Shown: positions 51,171 through 59,930, counted from the stretch's first letter. The stretch: DNA of 64,000 nt from Bdellovibrionales bacterium (GCA_016713885.1 JADJOF010000001.1:62001-126000), one strand, 5' to 3'. Notes: generated by a model from the sequence alone, not told the origin. Program-made: numbers and translations.

Positions 51171-51547
51171 ATGTCCGACATTCTTAAAGTTCATCATGTC
51201 GATATCATCATTCCCCGCGGGGCCGAGTCAGCAGCGCGAGAGTTCTACTGTGAACTTCTTGGCCTTCGAGAGACCGAAAAACCAGCTTCACTCATAAAAA
51301 TGGCGGACTCTGGCTTGAGGTCGCCGGTTCGCAAGTGCACCTCAGCATTCAAGACGGATATGACCCACGGCAAACCAAAGCACACATCGCCTATTTGGCT
51401 TCCGATCTTCAGGCCCTTCGCGTGAAGCTTGAATCCAAGGGAATAGCCATTAGCGAGAACAGCCCAATTCCAGGATTTAATAGATTTGATATCCGCGATC
51501 CCTTTGGCAACAGAATCGAATTCTTAGAAAGAACCGTCGAGCCATGA
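51171..51547 (+). pseudogene. VOC family protein, frameshifted in an A5 run
   Basis: ATG 51171 starts ILKVHHVDIIIPRGAESAAR and EFYCELLGLRETEKPASL, the first VOC half, then leaves frame after IKMA. The adjacent frame resumes NGGLWLEVAGSQVHLSIQDG and continues to RFDIRDPFGNRIEFLE, the expected VOC C-terminus, ending at 51547. One extra A in the run at 51296-51300 restores a 125-residue protein. Sequencing error or a recent mutation are both possible. Its end overlaps the GNAT start by 4 bp. Confidence 0.75.
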
Positions 51548-52056
51548 CGATTGCTCAAGAAAATATTCGGCTGGTCCCCGCTACCAACGGCAACATCGGC
51601 GATATCCTGTCGATCTACCAGCGATCACCGACCTATTTTCACCGGGTCAGCGGTTCACCTCCGACTCTTGAGACAGTCCAACGCGACATGGTCGATCAGC
51701 CGAAAAAACAAACAGCGAGCTATAAAAAAGAGTTCCTCGTCCTTTTCAGGGGCTCTGAGCCTTTTGGTGTCGCTGACATTCACTACGATCATCCCGATGT
51801 GGGAATCGCCTACCTAGGCCTCCTTCTCGTCGATGAAACGCGCTGGGGTCAGGGCCTCGGTCGAATGGCCTACTTTGAGATTGAAGATCACATTCGCGCG
51901 GTTAGCGCCATTCAGTTCATTCGACTTGGTATCTCAAACCACAACGACGTCAGTGGCTTCTGGCGCAAAGTGGGCTTTAAAGAAAATGGTCGAACCTATC
52001 CCTGGAGAGATCAAAGTCAGGATTCCGTAGTGACGGAATTTGAAAAACCGCTCTAA
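51544..52056 (+). CDS. GNAT family N-acetyltransferase
   Basis: A 170-residue acetyltransferase overlapping the VOC gene by 4 bp. The GNAT core is clear: AYLGLLLVDETRWGQGLGRMAYF supplies the acetyl-CoA loop (R/Q-x-x-G-x-G/A as RWGQGLGR), followed by IRLGISNHNDVSGFWRKVGF, the C-terminal strand-helix-strand. The substrate is unknown. It ends exactly where the second palindromic repeat starts. Confidence 0.87.
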   Translation: MTIAQENIRLVPATNGNIGDILSIYQRSPTYFHRVSGSPPTLETVQRDMVDQPKKQTASYKKEFLVLFRGSEPFGVADIHYDHPDVGIAYLGLLLVDETRWGQGLGRMAYFEIEDHIRAVSAIQFIRLGISNHNDVSGFWRKVGFKENGRTYPWRDQSQDSVVTEFEKPL

Positions 52057-52085
52057 CACGCCACAGCTTCCGGCGCCGGAAGCTG
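52056..52085. repeat. 30-bp repeated palindrome, copy 2 (probable bidirectional terminator)
   Basis: Identical over 30 bp to 46779-46808, with a perfect 22-bp palindrome at 52064-52085. It begins at the last base of the GNAT stop codon and lies between convergent GNAT and ABC-F genes. Confidence 0.65.
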
Positions 52086-52120
52086 AATTGCGTTAGCCGA
52101 ATTTCGGACAAATGCCCGCG

Positions 52121-53719
52121 CTAGTGCAGGCGGCGACGTTCAAGATAATCATCGTACGACATTTCTTGGTCGTCGATGAGAGTTCCGTCGATCTCAATCA
52201 GACGATTGGCTGATGTCTGAATGAACTCGTGATCATGAGTCGCGAAGACCGCGACTCCCTTGAAGCGTGCCACGCCTTCGTTGACAGCCGAGATACTTTC
52301 GAGATCCAAATGCGCAGTCGGGCCATCGAGAAGAATCACATTGGGCCCTGCGAGCATCATCTTCGCGAGCATACAGCGAACCTTCTCTCCTCCTGAAAGC
52401 ACATTGGGCTTTTTAAGACCCTCATCGCGACTAAATAGCATTTTTCCCAAGAAGCCTCGAATATATGATTCGTCTTTGTTCTCAGAATACTGCCGAAGCC
52501 AGTCCACAAGCGTCTGACAATCTTCACGTTCAACGAAGTACTTGCTGTTGTCGGCCGGAAAATAGCTGCGAGTCGTGGTGAGACCCCATGTGATCGTTCC
52601 TGAGTCCGGCTCGATTTCACCAGCGAGCAAATCGAGAAGGGCCGTCTTCGCTATCTCGTTTGGACCAAGAAGCGCAATTTTATCGGTTTTCTTAATCGTG
52701 AGGCTGATATTTTTCAGAACCTGTACGCCATCAATCGTCTTTGAAACCTTATCGAGCGTGACCACATCATTGCCAATTTCACGCTTGGGATCAAAGCCGA
52801 CATAGGGAGACTTCCGACTTGAAACAGGCATGTCGGAAACGTCAATTTTCTCAAGCTGCTTTTGGCGAGACGAGGCCTGTCGCGACTTCGAAGCATTCGC
52901 ACTGAAGCGGCGAATGAAGGCCTTGAGCTCTTCGGCTTTCTCGGTATTTTTTCGATTCTGCTCGCTCATCAATCTCTGGTTCAATTCACTCGACTGGCGC
53001 CAAAAGTCGTAGTTACCGGTGTAAATTTTGATTTTGCTAAAGTCGACATCGGCGATATGTGTGCACACTTTGTTCAGAAAGTAGCGATCGTGCGAAACCA
53101 CGATGACGGTATTCTGAAACTCAAAAAGGAAATTCTCAAGCCAGCGCACGGCTTCGATATCAAGATGGTTTGTCGGCTCGTCGAGAAGTCGAATGTCAGG
53201 ACGACCAAAGAGCGCTTGTGCCAACAGGACTTTCACCTTCTCGGCGGGATCGAGCTCCTTCATCAGTTTGCCATGGGTCTTTGTCGAAACACCGAGGCCT
53301 TCGAGCATCGCGCCGGCCTCAGACTCCGCATCCCAACCGCCAAGTTCGCCGAACTCAGTCTCGAGCTGCGACGCTCGCTCGCCGTCTTTCTCGGAAAAGT
53401 CGGGCTTCGCGTACAACGCGTCCTGCTCTTCGACGATCTGATACAAGCGCGGATTGCCCATCAGTACGGTCTTTAAAACTTCGAACTCATCGTAGGCAAA
53501 ATGGTTTTGCTTCAAGAAAGAAAGGCGCAGATCGATGCCAATCTGAACCTCGCCAGTGTTCGGCTCGACTTCCTTTGCAAGGACCTTTAAAAAGGTCGAT
53601 TTGCCGGCACCATTTGCACCAATTAGTCCATAACAATTTCCGGGAGTAAACTTCACATTTACATCTTCAAACAGCTTTTTTGCGCCGTAACGAAGACTGA
53701 TATTTGACGTACTGATCAT
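52121..53719 (-). CDS. ybiT: YbiT-like ABC-F ATPase with one degenerate ATP site
   Basis: A 532-residue ABC-F protein most like YbiT. NBD1 has Walker A GANGAGKST (34-42), Walker B DEPTNHLD (180-187) and H-loop His210, but its signature is ELDPAEK (155-161) in place of LSGGE. NBD2 has an intact signature LSGGEK (441-446) but Walker A GPNEIAKT (352-359) and Walker B DGPTAHLD (465-472), losing two glycines and the catalytic Glu. One composite site (NBD1 Walker motifs with NBD2 signature) is therefore intact and the other is lost. The linker RFSANASKSRQASSRQKQLEK is canonical. ABC-F proteins act on the ribosomal E-site. ATG 53719 is preferred to a TTG at 53728. Confidence 0.88.
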   Translation of the reverse strand: MISTSNISLRYGAKKLFEDVNVKFTPGNCYGLIGANGAGKSTFLKVLAKEVEPNTGEVQIGIDLRLSFLKQNHFAYDEFEVLKTVLMGNPRLYQIVEEQDALYAKPDFSEKDGERASQLETEFGELGGWDAESEAGAMLEGLGVSTKTHGKLMKELDPAEKVKVLLAQALFGRPDIRLLDEPTNHLDIEAVRWLENFLFEFQNTVIVVSHDRYFLNKVCTHIADVDFSKIKIYTGNYDFWRQSSELNQRLMSEQNRKNTEKAEELKAFIRRFSANASKSRQASSRQKQLEKIDVSDMPVSSRKSPYVGFDPKREIGNDVVTLDKVSKTIDGVQVLKNISLTIKKTDKIALLGPNEIAKTALLDLLAGEIEPDSGTITWGLTTTRSYFPADNSKYFVEREDCQTLVDWLRQYSENKDESYIRGFLGKMLFSRDEGLKKPNVLSGGEKVRCMLAKMMLAGPNVILLDGPTAHLDLESISAVNEGVARFKGVAVFATHDHEFIQTSANRLIEIDGTLIDDQEMSYDDYLERRRLH

Positions 53720-53852
53720 ATGAGCCAAGACCTATCATATCGACCCCTCGAGGTCATGGCTCAATCTCGGATTACGCAGTTTTTATAGCGTCTTAACGCC
53801 CAAATTTACGGGTGGCACTTTGACAGCGGTACCTCGTCGTGGCGACACTGAT

Positions 53853-55670
53853 ATGATGGAACAGGGTCAACATATCGCAGAGCAGGCGTTTCGAGCATTT
53901 GTCGATCACTCACCGTTGAGCATCGCCATGCTCGACCTCGAGCTGAAAGTTTTGAACACCAGTCCCGGATGGCGTCGACAGCAGCAGTCCGAGTCGCCAA
54001 CCGAGGCCGCGCTCTCTCAAGACAAGGCCTTGGCAAGTCTAATCGAGAAAGCACTCAATGGCGAACCCGGCCACATTCCCAAATGCTCCTGGCTCAATAT
54101 AAAGGGCGGAACACACTGGTATCGTTGGTCAGCGCACCCCTGGTTTGGCGAGAGCGGGAAAGTCGGCGGCGCTCTCGTCGTTAACGAGGACATCACGACC
54201 CAAACGGAATCGGGTGAGCTCACCCGACTTCTCGTCAACTTGGCCGAGTCCGCAGCCGAAGGGGTCGCAATCGTTCGAGCCCATGATCATTCAACCCTTT
54301 ACATCAATCGTTCTATGGAGCGGCTTCTCGGCTACGAAGCTGGAGAGCTTCTCGACAAACCACTCTCTATAGCGCTGGACACATCAGAACCGGCCCAGCG
54401 GCAACAGTTTGAAAACCTGAAACGAGCTCTGACCGAGAGAGGCTTTTGGCACGGCGAAGTCGTCAATCGAACGAAGGCTGGGAAAAAAGTTTGGACCTAC
54501 ACCGTCGCCACGGCACAAACTCACGCGACCTACGGCCCCGTTTGGGTCGTCCACAAGATCGACTACTCCGAGCTCAGAAACGCCAATATCACCGCACTCC
54601 GAGAACGGCAGCGCTTTGACTCGCTCATCGAAGGTATTGATCGCTCAGCCAATCTCGTCTTCACCGATACCAACGGTATTATCACCTACGTCAACAAGCA
54701 CTTCTGTGAGCTCACCGGCTTCGACCGCGAAGAACTGATCGGGCAGACACATCGCTTGCTGAATTCCGGCGCTCACACTCGTGATTTTTTTAAATCTCTT
54801 TGGGAAACGATCCTTTCCGGCGAGGTTTGGACCGGTGAAATCTGCAATCGAAAGCGCGACGGCAGCCTCTTTTGGATGGAATCCACGATGATTCCGCTTT
54901 TCGACCAAGATGGAAAAGTCGAACAGTTTATGGCCGTTCGCTTCGACACATCCGCACAGAAAGCGATCCAACAAAAACTGACGGCTTCGGCAAAAATGGC
55001 GGCACTCGGAGAAATGGCCGGCGGAATTGCACATGAAATCAATAATCCGCTAACAGTTATCGCCGGGAGCGCAATCGCGATCGAAGACCTTCTCAACTCA
55101 GATCCCGTCAACAAGCCCGCTATACAGGCCATGACGGTCAAAATCATGAAGTACGTCGATCGAATTGGCCGAATTGTTCGAGGCATGAAGACCTTCGCCC
55201 GCTCCTCCGATCACGACCAAATTCAGGCGCATAGCATCCGCTCCATCATCGACGACACGCTCGACATGTGCGTCGACAAGTTCAAAGCTCGAGGAATTCC
55301 AATCACGACCTCTGGCCCCCTGGATGTAAATCTCTTGTGCCGACCGACCGAAATCGCGCAAGTTCTAGTCAACCTCTTAAACAACTCCTACGACAGCATT
55401 GTCGAATCCGAGAAGCCTTGGATTCGAATTGATCTTACTCGACAGGACGATCGTTTTGAAATTCGCGTGACTGACTCTGGGCCCGGAATCCCTGCCAACG
55501 TTGCGCAGAATATTTTTCAGCCGTTCTTTACGACTAAAGTGGCTGGCAAAGGAACAGGACTTGGACTCAGCATCTCGAAGGGAATCGCTGAGCAGCACAA
55601 CGGAACATTCTACCTGGACACAAACAGTCCCAATACAAGCTTTGTGCTGACGCTGCCGGTCGCCCCGTGA
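53853..55670 (+). CDS. PAS-domain sensor histidine kinase, cytoplasmic
   Basis: A 605-residue soluble kinase from ATG 53853 (the open frame also allows a TTG at 53820). Three PAS domains follow one another: about 8-125 (FVDHSPLSIAMLDLELKVLN), 135-255 (LLVNLAESAAEGVAIVRAHD) and 265-380 (GIDRSANLVFTDTNGIITYV, with the DREELIGQTHRLLNSGAH pattern and a PAC end). The HisKA box is GGIAHEINNPL with His394, and HATPase boxes are NLLNNSYDSI, DSGPGIP and GTGLGLSI. No TM helix or receiver is present. It probably senses a redox or small-molecule cue, and no cognate regulator is adjacent. It overlaps the Nudix gene by 4 bp. Confidence 0.92.
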   Translation: MMEQGQHIAEQAFRAFVDHSPLSIAMLDLELKVLNTSPGWRRQQQSESPTEAALSQDKALASLIEKALNGEPGHIPKCSWLNIKGGTHWYRWSAHPWFGESGKVGGALVVNEDITTQTESGELTRLLVNLAESAAEGVAIVRAHDHSTLYINRSMERLLGYEAGELLDKPLSIALDTSEPAQRQQFENLKRALTERGFWHGEVVNRTKAGKKVWTYTVATAQTHATYGPVWVVHKIDYSELRNANITALRERQRFDSLIEGIDRSANLVFTDTNGIITYVNKHFCELTGFDREELIGQTHRLLNSGAHTRDFFKSLWETILSGEVWTGEICNRKRDGSLFWMESTMIPLFDQDGKVEQFMAVRFDTSAQKAIQQKLTASAKMAALGEMAGGIAHEINNPLTVIAGSAIAIEDLLNSDPVNKPAIQAMTVKIMKYVDRIGRIVRGMKTFARSSDHDQIQAHSIRSIIDDTLDMCVDKFKARGIPITTSGPLDVNLLCRPTEIAQVLVNLLNNSYDSIVESEKPWIRIDLTRQDDRFEIRVTDSGPGIPANVAQNIFQPFFTTKVAGKGTGLGLSISKGIAEQHNGTFYLDTNSPNTSFVLTLPVAP

Positions 55671-56089
55671 TCCGACACCGCGTGAGCCTTGTCGTCATAG
55701 GAGAGCTGGGTATTCTGGCTTTTCGTGCCGTCGATCCACATTCAAAACAGGAGTACGTCTTTCTTCCCGGAGGAGCCATTGAGGCCGGCGAAGAGCCCGA
55801 ACAGACCGCAATTCGCGAAACTCTGGAAGAAACCGGATACACAGTTACAATCAGCAAGACGATCAGCGAACCTCGATCGATTCGGAAACGCTATCTGTTC
55901 GAATGGAACGGAAAAACAAACGATTGCGACACCATCTTCTTCAAAGGCAAGCTAGCGCCAACCCCTCCGCAAGCATTCAACGACGCAGACTACCATCGGG
56001 GAGTGGTTTGGATTCCGCTCGCGGAGGTGGAAACGACTTTCTCGTATCACGCCGACATCCTCGACGCGATCAAAAGGCTGCTGATCTAA
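55667..56089 (+). CDS. Nudix hydrolase
   Basis: A 140-residue enzyme starting at GTG 55667, which overlaps the kinase stop (GTGA). The Nudix box is complete: G-x5-E-x7-RETLEETGY, with G in FLPGG, within the segment starting GAIEAGEEPEQ. It hydrolyses a nucleoside diphosphate linked to a variable group; specificity is not visible. Co-translation with a PAS kinase is unusual and may point to a linked signalling nucleotide. Its 3' end overlaps the convergent lpxD fragment by 4 bp. Confidence 0.9.
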   Translation: MIRHRVSLVVIGELGILAFRAVDPHSKQEYVFLPGGAIEAGEEPEQTAIRETLEETGYTVTISKTISEPRSIRKRYLFEWNGKTNDCDTIFFKGKLAPTPPQAFNDADYHRGVVWIPLAEVETTFSYHADILDAIKRLLI

Positions 56090-57160
56090 GTTTTCGACTG
56101 ATTCTCGAAATGGGCCTCAAGATCTCCAATGCGCCTGCGCATTTCCACCGCATTCTTCATAACCGCCGTGTTCTTCATATACTCACCAACAGGCTGTAGC
56201 GGCAGCCCCGCATAAACCCCAGGTTTTTCCACATCTTTAGTCACGCCCGCTCGATGCAAAAGCACAGCATCTGAACAAACGCTGACGTGATCGATGATGC
56301 CGGTCTGACCACTCGTCATCACTCGATCGCCGATCGTCGTCGATCCAGCCACACAGAGCATCGCCGTCAGCAGGCAGTTCTCTCCAATTTGAACGTTGTG
56401 AGCAACATGGCAGAGATTGTCCATTTTTGTTCCCGCCTTAATTCTCGTTTCACGGTAGGTCGCACGATCAATACAGCTGTTCGCCCCAAGCCGCACGCGA
56501 TCCTCGAGCACGACAATCCCAGTCTGCGGAATGGGATAGCTGTTTCGTTTTGCATCTTGGGCGAATCCAAATCCCTCAGAACCAACGACGGTTCCCGATT
56601 CAATCTCAACGTCTGATCCAAGCCGACATCCATAGCCAATAACGACGTTGGGATGGAGGATGCAACGATCACCAATCTTCACGTCGTTCTCGACAACCAC
56701 CCCTGCCATCAAGCGCGAATTTCGACCAATCACAGTACCCGCACCGACAACAACTCGGGGTTCGAAATTACCGCCGGATGGATCGACTATGCCAACGGAT
56801 GCACAACGGCCGAGGATGAGTTCCTCCATCCCCGTAAGCTCATAGTTACCGGCCAGCAAACTTCGCCTTGATCAAAGCATGGGCGAGAGCCACATTTTTT
56901 ACGACAACCACCGTCGAAGTACCCATTTCGACAACCGCATCCTTGAGAGCGGCCGTTGTCACAACAGCGCCCGCCCGCCTCCCGTTCAACGCGGCCAAGA
57001 ATTCTTTTTTATCGACAAACACCAATTCCGACGGCTGGCATATTTCGATCGCGGCAATGCCAGTCAGTTGAGCGGCAACTTCTTTGGGAGCACCAACCAC
57101 CTCTTGGATTAAGCCTAGACCGTCGAATTCTCGCTGAATATCCGCAATACTGAAGCCCAT
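56086..57160 (-). pseudogene. lpxD: LpxD acyltransferase split by a frameshift
   Basis: Two adjacent frames together make a full-length UDP-3-O-acylglucosamine N-acyltransferase. Frame 1 (57160-56846) is the N-terminal uridine-binding domain (QLTGIAAIEICQPSELVFVD, ending LIKAKFAG) and stops at 56846. Frame 2 (readable from TTG 56859 to 56086) is the left-handed beta-helix of hexapeptide repeats, including GSEGFGFAQD, the catalytic-His segment HVAHNVQIGENC and a C-terminal helix. One extra base in GGCCGG near 56850-56855 explains the split. LpxD adds the N-linked acyl chain in lipid A and is normally essential, so the indel may be a sequencing error, or a second lpxD exists. It stands apart from any lpx operon. 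Confidence 0.78.
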
Positions 57161-57289
57161 TTTGCCACCCCGCCGTCAGCCGGGATCATTCCACGGAAGT
57201 TTCGCCCCCAGCAACCTTGAATCCCAATCCACTGTGAAATCCCCACAAGAATTCGATGACAGACCGGAAATTTTGGGTACGATCGCCCT

Positions 57290-57775
57290 ATGAAATGTGC
57301 ATGTGGTTCCGGAAAAAACTTTGAGCAGTGCTGCAAACCCTTTTTAGCCGGCGAGGTCCATCCCGAGACCGCTGATAAGCTGATGCGCTCCCGCTACACA
57401 GCTTATACGCTCGGCGATATCGACTACCTCGAAAAAACTCTCGCGCCAGAGTCGCGTCACGATTTTGACCCGAAGGCCACCGAGCAATGGTCGAAAAGTT
57501 CGGAGTGGAAAGGGCTCAATATCCTTTCGACACAAAACGGCGCGACAGCCGATCAAGACGGTATCGTCGAATTTGTCGCAACTTTTGTGCAGCAAGGCCA
57601 GACACTTCAACATCACGAAGTTTCAACCTTTCGCAAAGACGACCGCGGTCATTGGATGTTTGTCGATGGAAAGATCCCAGGACGCCAAACAATCATTCGC
57701 GAAGAACCCAAGGTTGGCCGCAACGACCCCTGCCCTTGCGGCAGCGGGAAAAAATTCAAGAAGTGCTGTGGGTAG
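57290..57775 (+). CDS. ychJ: YchJ-family (UPF0225) SEC-C protein
   Basis: A 161-residue protein with a SEC-C zinc motif at each end: CACGSGKNFEQCCKP (residues 3-17) and CPCGSGKKFKKCC at the C-terminus. The central YchJ domain includes ETADKLMRSRYTAYTLGDID. SEC-C motifs bind zinc through C-x-C-x8-CC, as in SecA. The role of YchJ is not established. It is a lone gene, divergent from lpxD. Confidence 0.9.
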   Translation: MKCACGSGKNFEQCCKPFLAGEVHPETADKLMRSRYTAYTLGDIDYLEKTLAPESRHDFDPKATEQWSKSSEWKGLNILSTQNGATADQDGIVEFVATFVQQGQTLQHHEVSTFRKDDRGHWMFVDGKIPGRQTIIREEPKVGRNDPCPCGSGKKFKKCCG

Positions 57776-57784
57776 AATCGGCCG

Positions 57785-58450
57785 CTATTTTTTTCCGCCA
57801 GCTCCGAAAAGCCGATTGAACAGAGTGCGGGCAATATAGCCTCCGATTGTTCCGAAGACACCAAATGCCAAGACAGCCGCCAAGAGGCCCAGCACTCCAG
57901 CCGCTGGCCCATCGGTGTTGCCGATTCTTTTCGTCACGATGAGGAGCGTCCAATAGGCCGCGAAGAGGCCCACTCCGATGGTGGCCGCCATTGTCACAGC
58001 CATACGAACGAAGACTGCGATGGGAGTTCCTCCGCGACGAATTTGCCGACGAGCCGATAAGACCGCAATAAGAAGGGTAATACCGAGAAGGACAGCAAAT
58101 GGAATGTATTCAGTCCGCGGCGCTTTCGCCAGATCCACCGATGATCGCTGAGCCACGCGAGCCAATGACTGCATTTCCTGGTCGCGCTTCGCCCGTTGCT
58201 CATCAGCCTTTTGTTCGCGGGCTTTGATTTCGATGGCAATCGCGGCAGCCGAGCAGTCTTTGTTGGGTTCAGGTGGTTTCAATGTTTCGGAGCCTGCAGG
58301 ACAAGGCCCCTGCAGCCGTGTCAGTCCGCCCGTTTCGAGACGGCAAAGCGACCACCGACTCATTTCACAATCCTCGACAGGCGTTGGCACGTCAGCGCGA
58401 GCGCCGAACGATAAAGACAAAACCATCAAAACGGCGAGCGACATGTCCAT
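57785..58450 (-). CDS. Exported membrane protein of unknown function
   Basis: A 221-residue protein from ATG 58450 with a signal peptide (DMSLAVLMVLSLSFGARA, cleavage before DVP). A Cys-containing periplasmic segment (VEDCEMSRWSLCRLETGG, LQGPCPAGSE, NKDCSAAA) is followed by a charged helix (REQKADEQRAKRDQEMQSL) and three to four C-terminal TM helices, including a Gly/Ala-rich pair ending GTIGGYIARTLFNRLFGAG. No family recognised. It is divergent from the TfoX-C gene. Confidence 0.65.
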   Translation of the reverse strand: MDMSLAVLMVLSLSFGARADVPTPVEDCEMSRWSLCRLETGGLTRLQGPCPAGSETLKPPEPNKDCSAAAIAIEIKAREQKADEQRAKRDQEMQSLARVAQRSSVDLAKAPRTEYIPFAVLLGITLLIAVLSARRQIRRGGTPIAVFVRMAVTMAATIGVGLFAAYWTLLIVTKRIGNTDGPAAGVLGLLAAVLAFGVFGTIGGYIARTLFNRLFGAGGKK

Positions 58451-58547
58451 AGCCTTCAGCCTGACTGAACTTCTCACACTTGGGAACTCCAACGCTTCCG
58501 GCGGTAGCGAAAGTCCAGTGAATCGATTAGTCTATGACCTGTACACT

Positions 58548-58871
58548 ATGAAAAACACCAGTACTCCTCTCAAACGCATTAAAAACTTTGGCCCCGTAAC
58601 GTTGCCAGAGCTTGAGTCGATGGGACTGACAACGGTCGAACAGCTCCGAGCCATCGGCTGGGAAGATGTCTGTCGGAAGTGGGTCGAATATTATCCCGAA
58701 CGATTGAACGCGAATGCCTTTCTCGGCGTCATTGCCAGCATCGAAGGTATCGTCTGGACCCGAGCCACTTCCGAACATCGCGCTCTTGCGCGGCAACTGG
58801 TCGTCGAACTACGAAGCGAGTACCGGCGACCACCAGTGAAAAAATCTGTGCGAAAGAATAAGTCCAAATGA
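58548..58871 (+). CDS. TfoX C-terminal-domain protein
   Basis: A 107-residue protein matching the TfoX/Sxy C-terminal domain: LKRIKNFGPVTLPELESMGL, TTVEQLRAIGWEDVCRKW and NAFLGVIASIEGIVWTRA. The N-terminal TfoX half is missing; the frame upstream of 58548 is the antisense shadow of the previous gene. Stand-alone C-terminal domains (helix-hairpin-helix-like) are common and of unknown role, whereas full-length TfoX regulates competence. Its stop overlaps the next start by 4 bp. Confidence 0.78.
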   Translation: MKNTSTPLKRIKNFGPVTLPELESMGLTTVEQLRAIGWEDVCRKWVEYYPERLNANAFLGVIASIEGIVWTRATSEHRALARQLVVELRSEYRRPPVKKSVRKNKSK

Positions 58872-59725
58872 ACTCGACCGCGACACTCTCAATCATCACC
58901 GCACTTACGGCATTGGCCATCGGCGCACTTGTGCAACGCCACCGCTTTCAGTCTTGGCTCACAGCCGGCGAGACGGCTCTACGCCAAGCAAACCGACCCA
59001 ACACATCGCCGGTGACACTCTCGACACTTCCCCTCCTTGTTCAAAACTACCTACGACTCGCTGTGAAAAATCCCGAGCGACGCTACCATCACGTCGAGTT
59101 TCGACAATCGGGCCGCTTTTGGCTGAAAGCGGGCGGACCCGGTCTTCCATTTGCGGCCAACCAAGTGATGGCCATTGGGCAACCGGGCTTTAGTTGGCTT
59201 GCAAAGATCGAAATACCTCCTCTTCACTTCGTGGTTTGCGATCGACTGATCGACGGTACGGGAGCGCTTCAGGCGAGGCTCTTTGGCATCGTGCCTCTTG
59301 CCAGCGGAGGCGACGATCTCTTGCGCGGAGAACTGCTGCGATATCTTGCCGAGATTCCTTGGGCTCCCACCACGATTCTTCAAGACGCCGAATTGAGGTG
59401 GCGCGAAATCAACGGCCGCACCGTTGAAGTGCGACGACGCGTGGGCGAGGTCGACGCCGGCATTGAATTGCATTTCAATGACGACGGGCTCATCGACCGC
59501 ACTTGGACTAAAGAACGAGTTTTCAACCAAGGCGGCCACTCTCGGCAGGTCCCGTGGGAAGGACGCTTTTCAAACTACGCCCAGCACGGCGAATTCTTCA
59601 TTCCCCAACACGGGGAGGTCAGCTGGCTCCTCGAGAGCGGCCCGTTTACCTATTTTAAGGGCGATATTACGTCGTATAACGTCCGGTCGATTCTAGACAT
59701 TTTGAACGGAATGGGACTAGGGTGA
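58868..59725 (+). CDS. DUF6544/DUF6920-like membrane-anchored protein
   Basis: A 285-residue protein with an N-terminal membrane helix (TLSIITALTALAIGALV). The rest is a beta-rich domain with LPLLVQNYLRLAVKNPERRY near residue 55, typical of the DUF6544-like group, followed by FRQSGRFWLKAG, RLIDGTGALQARLFGIVPLA, LRYLAEIPWAPTTIL and GEFFIPQHGEVSWLL. The function is unknown. It is coupled to the TfoX-C gene by an ATGA overlap. Confidence 0.68.
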   Translation: MNSTATLSIITALTALAIGALVQRHRFQSWLTAGETALRQANRPNTSPVTLSTLPLLVQNYLRLAVKNPERRYHHVEFRQSGRFWLKAGGPGLPFAANQVMAIGQPGFSWLAKIEIPPLHFVVCDRLIDGTGALQARLFGIVPLASGGDDLLRGELLRYLAEIPWAPTTILQDAELRWREINGRTVEVRRRVGEVDAGIELHFNDDGLIDRTWTKERVFNQGGHSRQVPWEGRFSNYAQHGEFFIPQHGEVSWLLESGPFTYFKGDITSYNVRSILDILNGMGLG

Positions 59726-59729
59726 CGCC

Positions 59730-59930
59730 ATGGAAACCTCGCTCGCCATTGTGGTCGTTCTGGTGCTCGTTTTTCTTGGAATCGGGTCTTACTTCTTTTT
59801 GATGATCTTTTATCCAGAATGGGTCGGCATTACAGGCCCCGTCGCAAAGAAGAACCTCGACGAGCACCGCGAAGGCACGGAAACCAACGATTCCACAACA
59901 ATTGATGACTCCCAGAAGCCATCTCTGTAA
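59730..59930 (+). CDS. Small single-pass membrane protein
   Basis: A 66-residue protein with one N-terminal membrane helix (SLAIVVVLVLVFLGIGSYFF) and a polar, acidic C-terminal tail. It lies 4 bp after the DUF6544-like gene, using GGGTGA at the gene end as ribosome site. No family recognised. Confidence 0.6.
   Translation: METSLAIVVVLVLVFLGIGSYFFLMIFYPEWVGITGPVAKKNLDEHREGTETNDSTTIDDSQKPSL

Noticed and set aside
58224..58547. N-terminal extension of the TfoX-C protein
   Set aside because: This stretch is antisense to an exported protein with a clear signal peptide and has no domain match; the TfoX domain starts after 58548.
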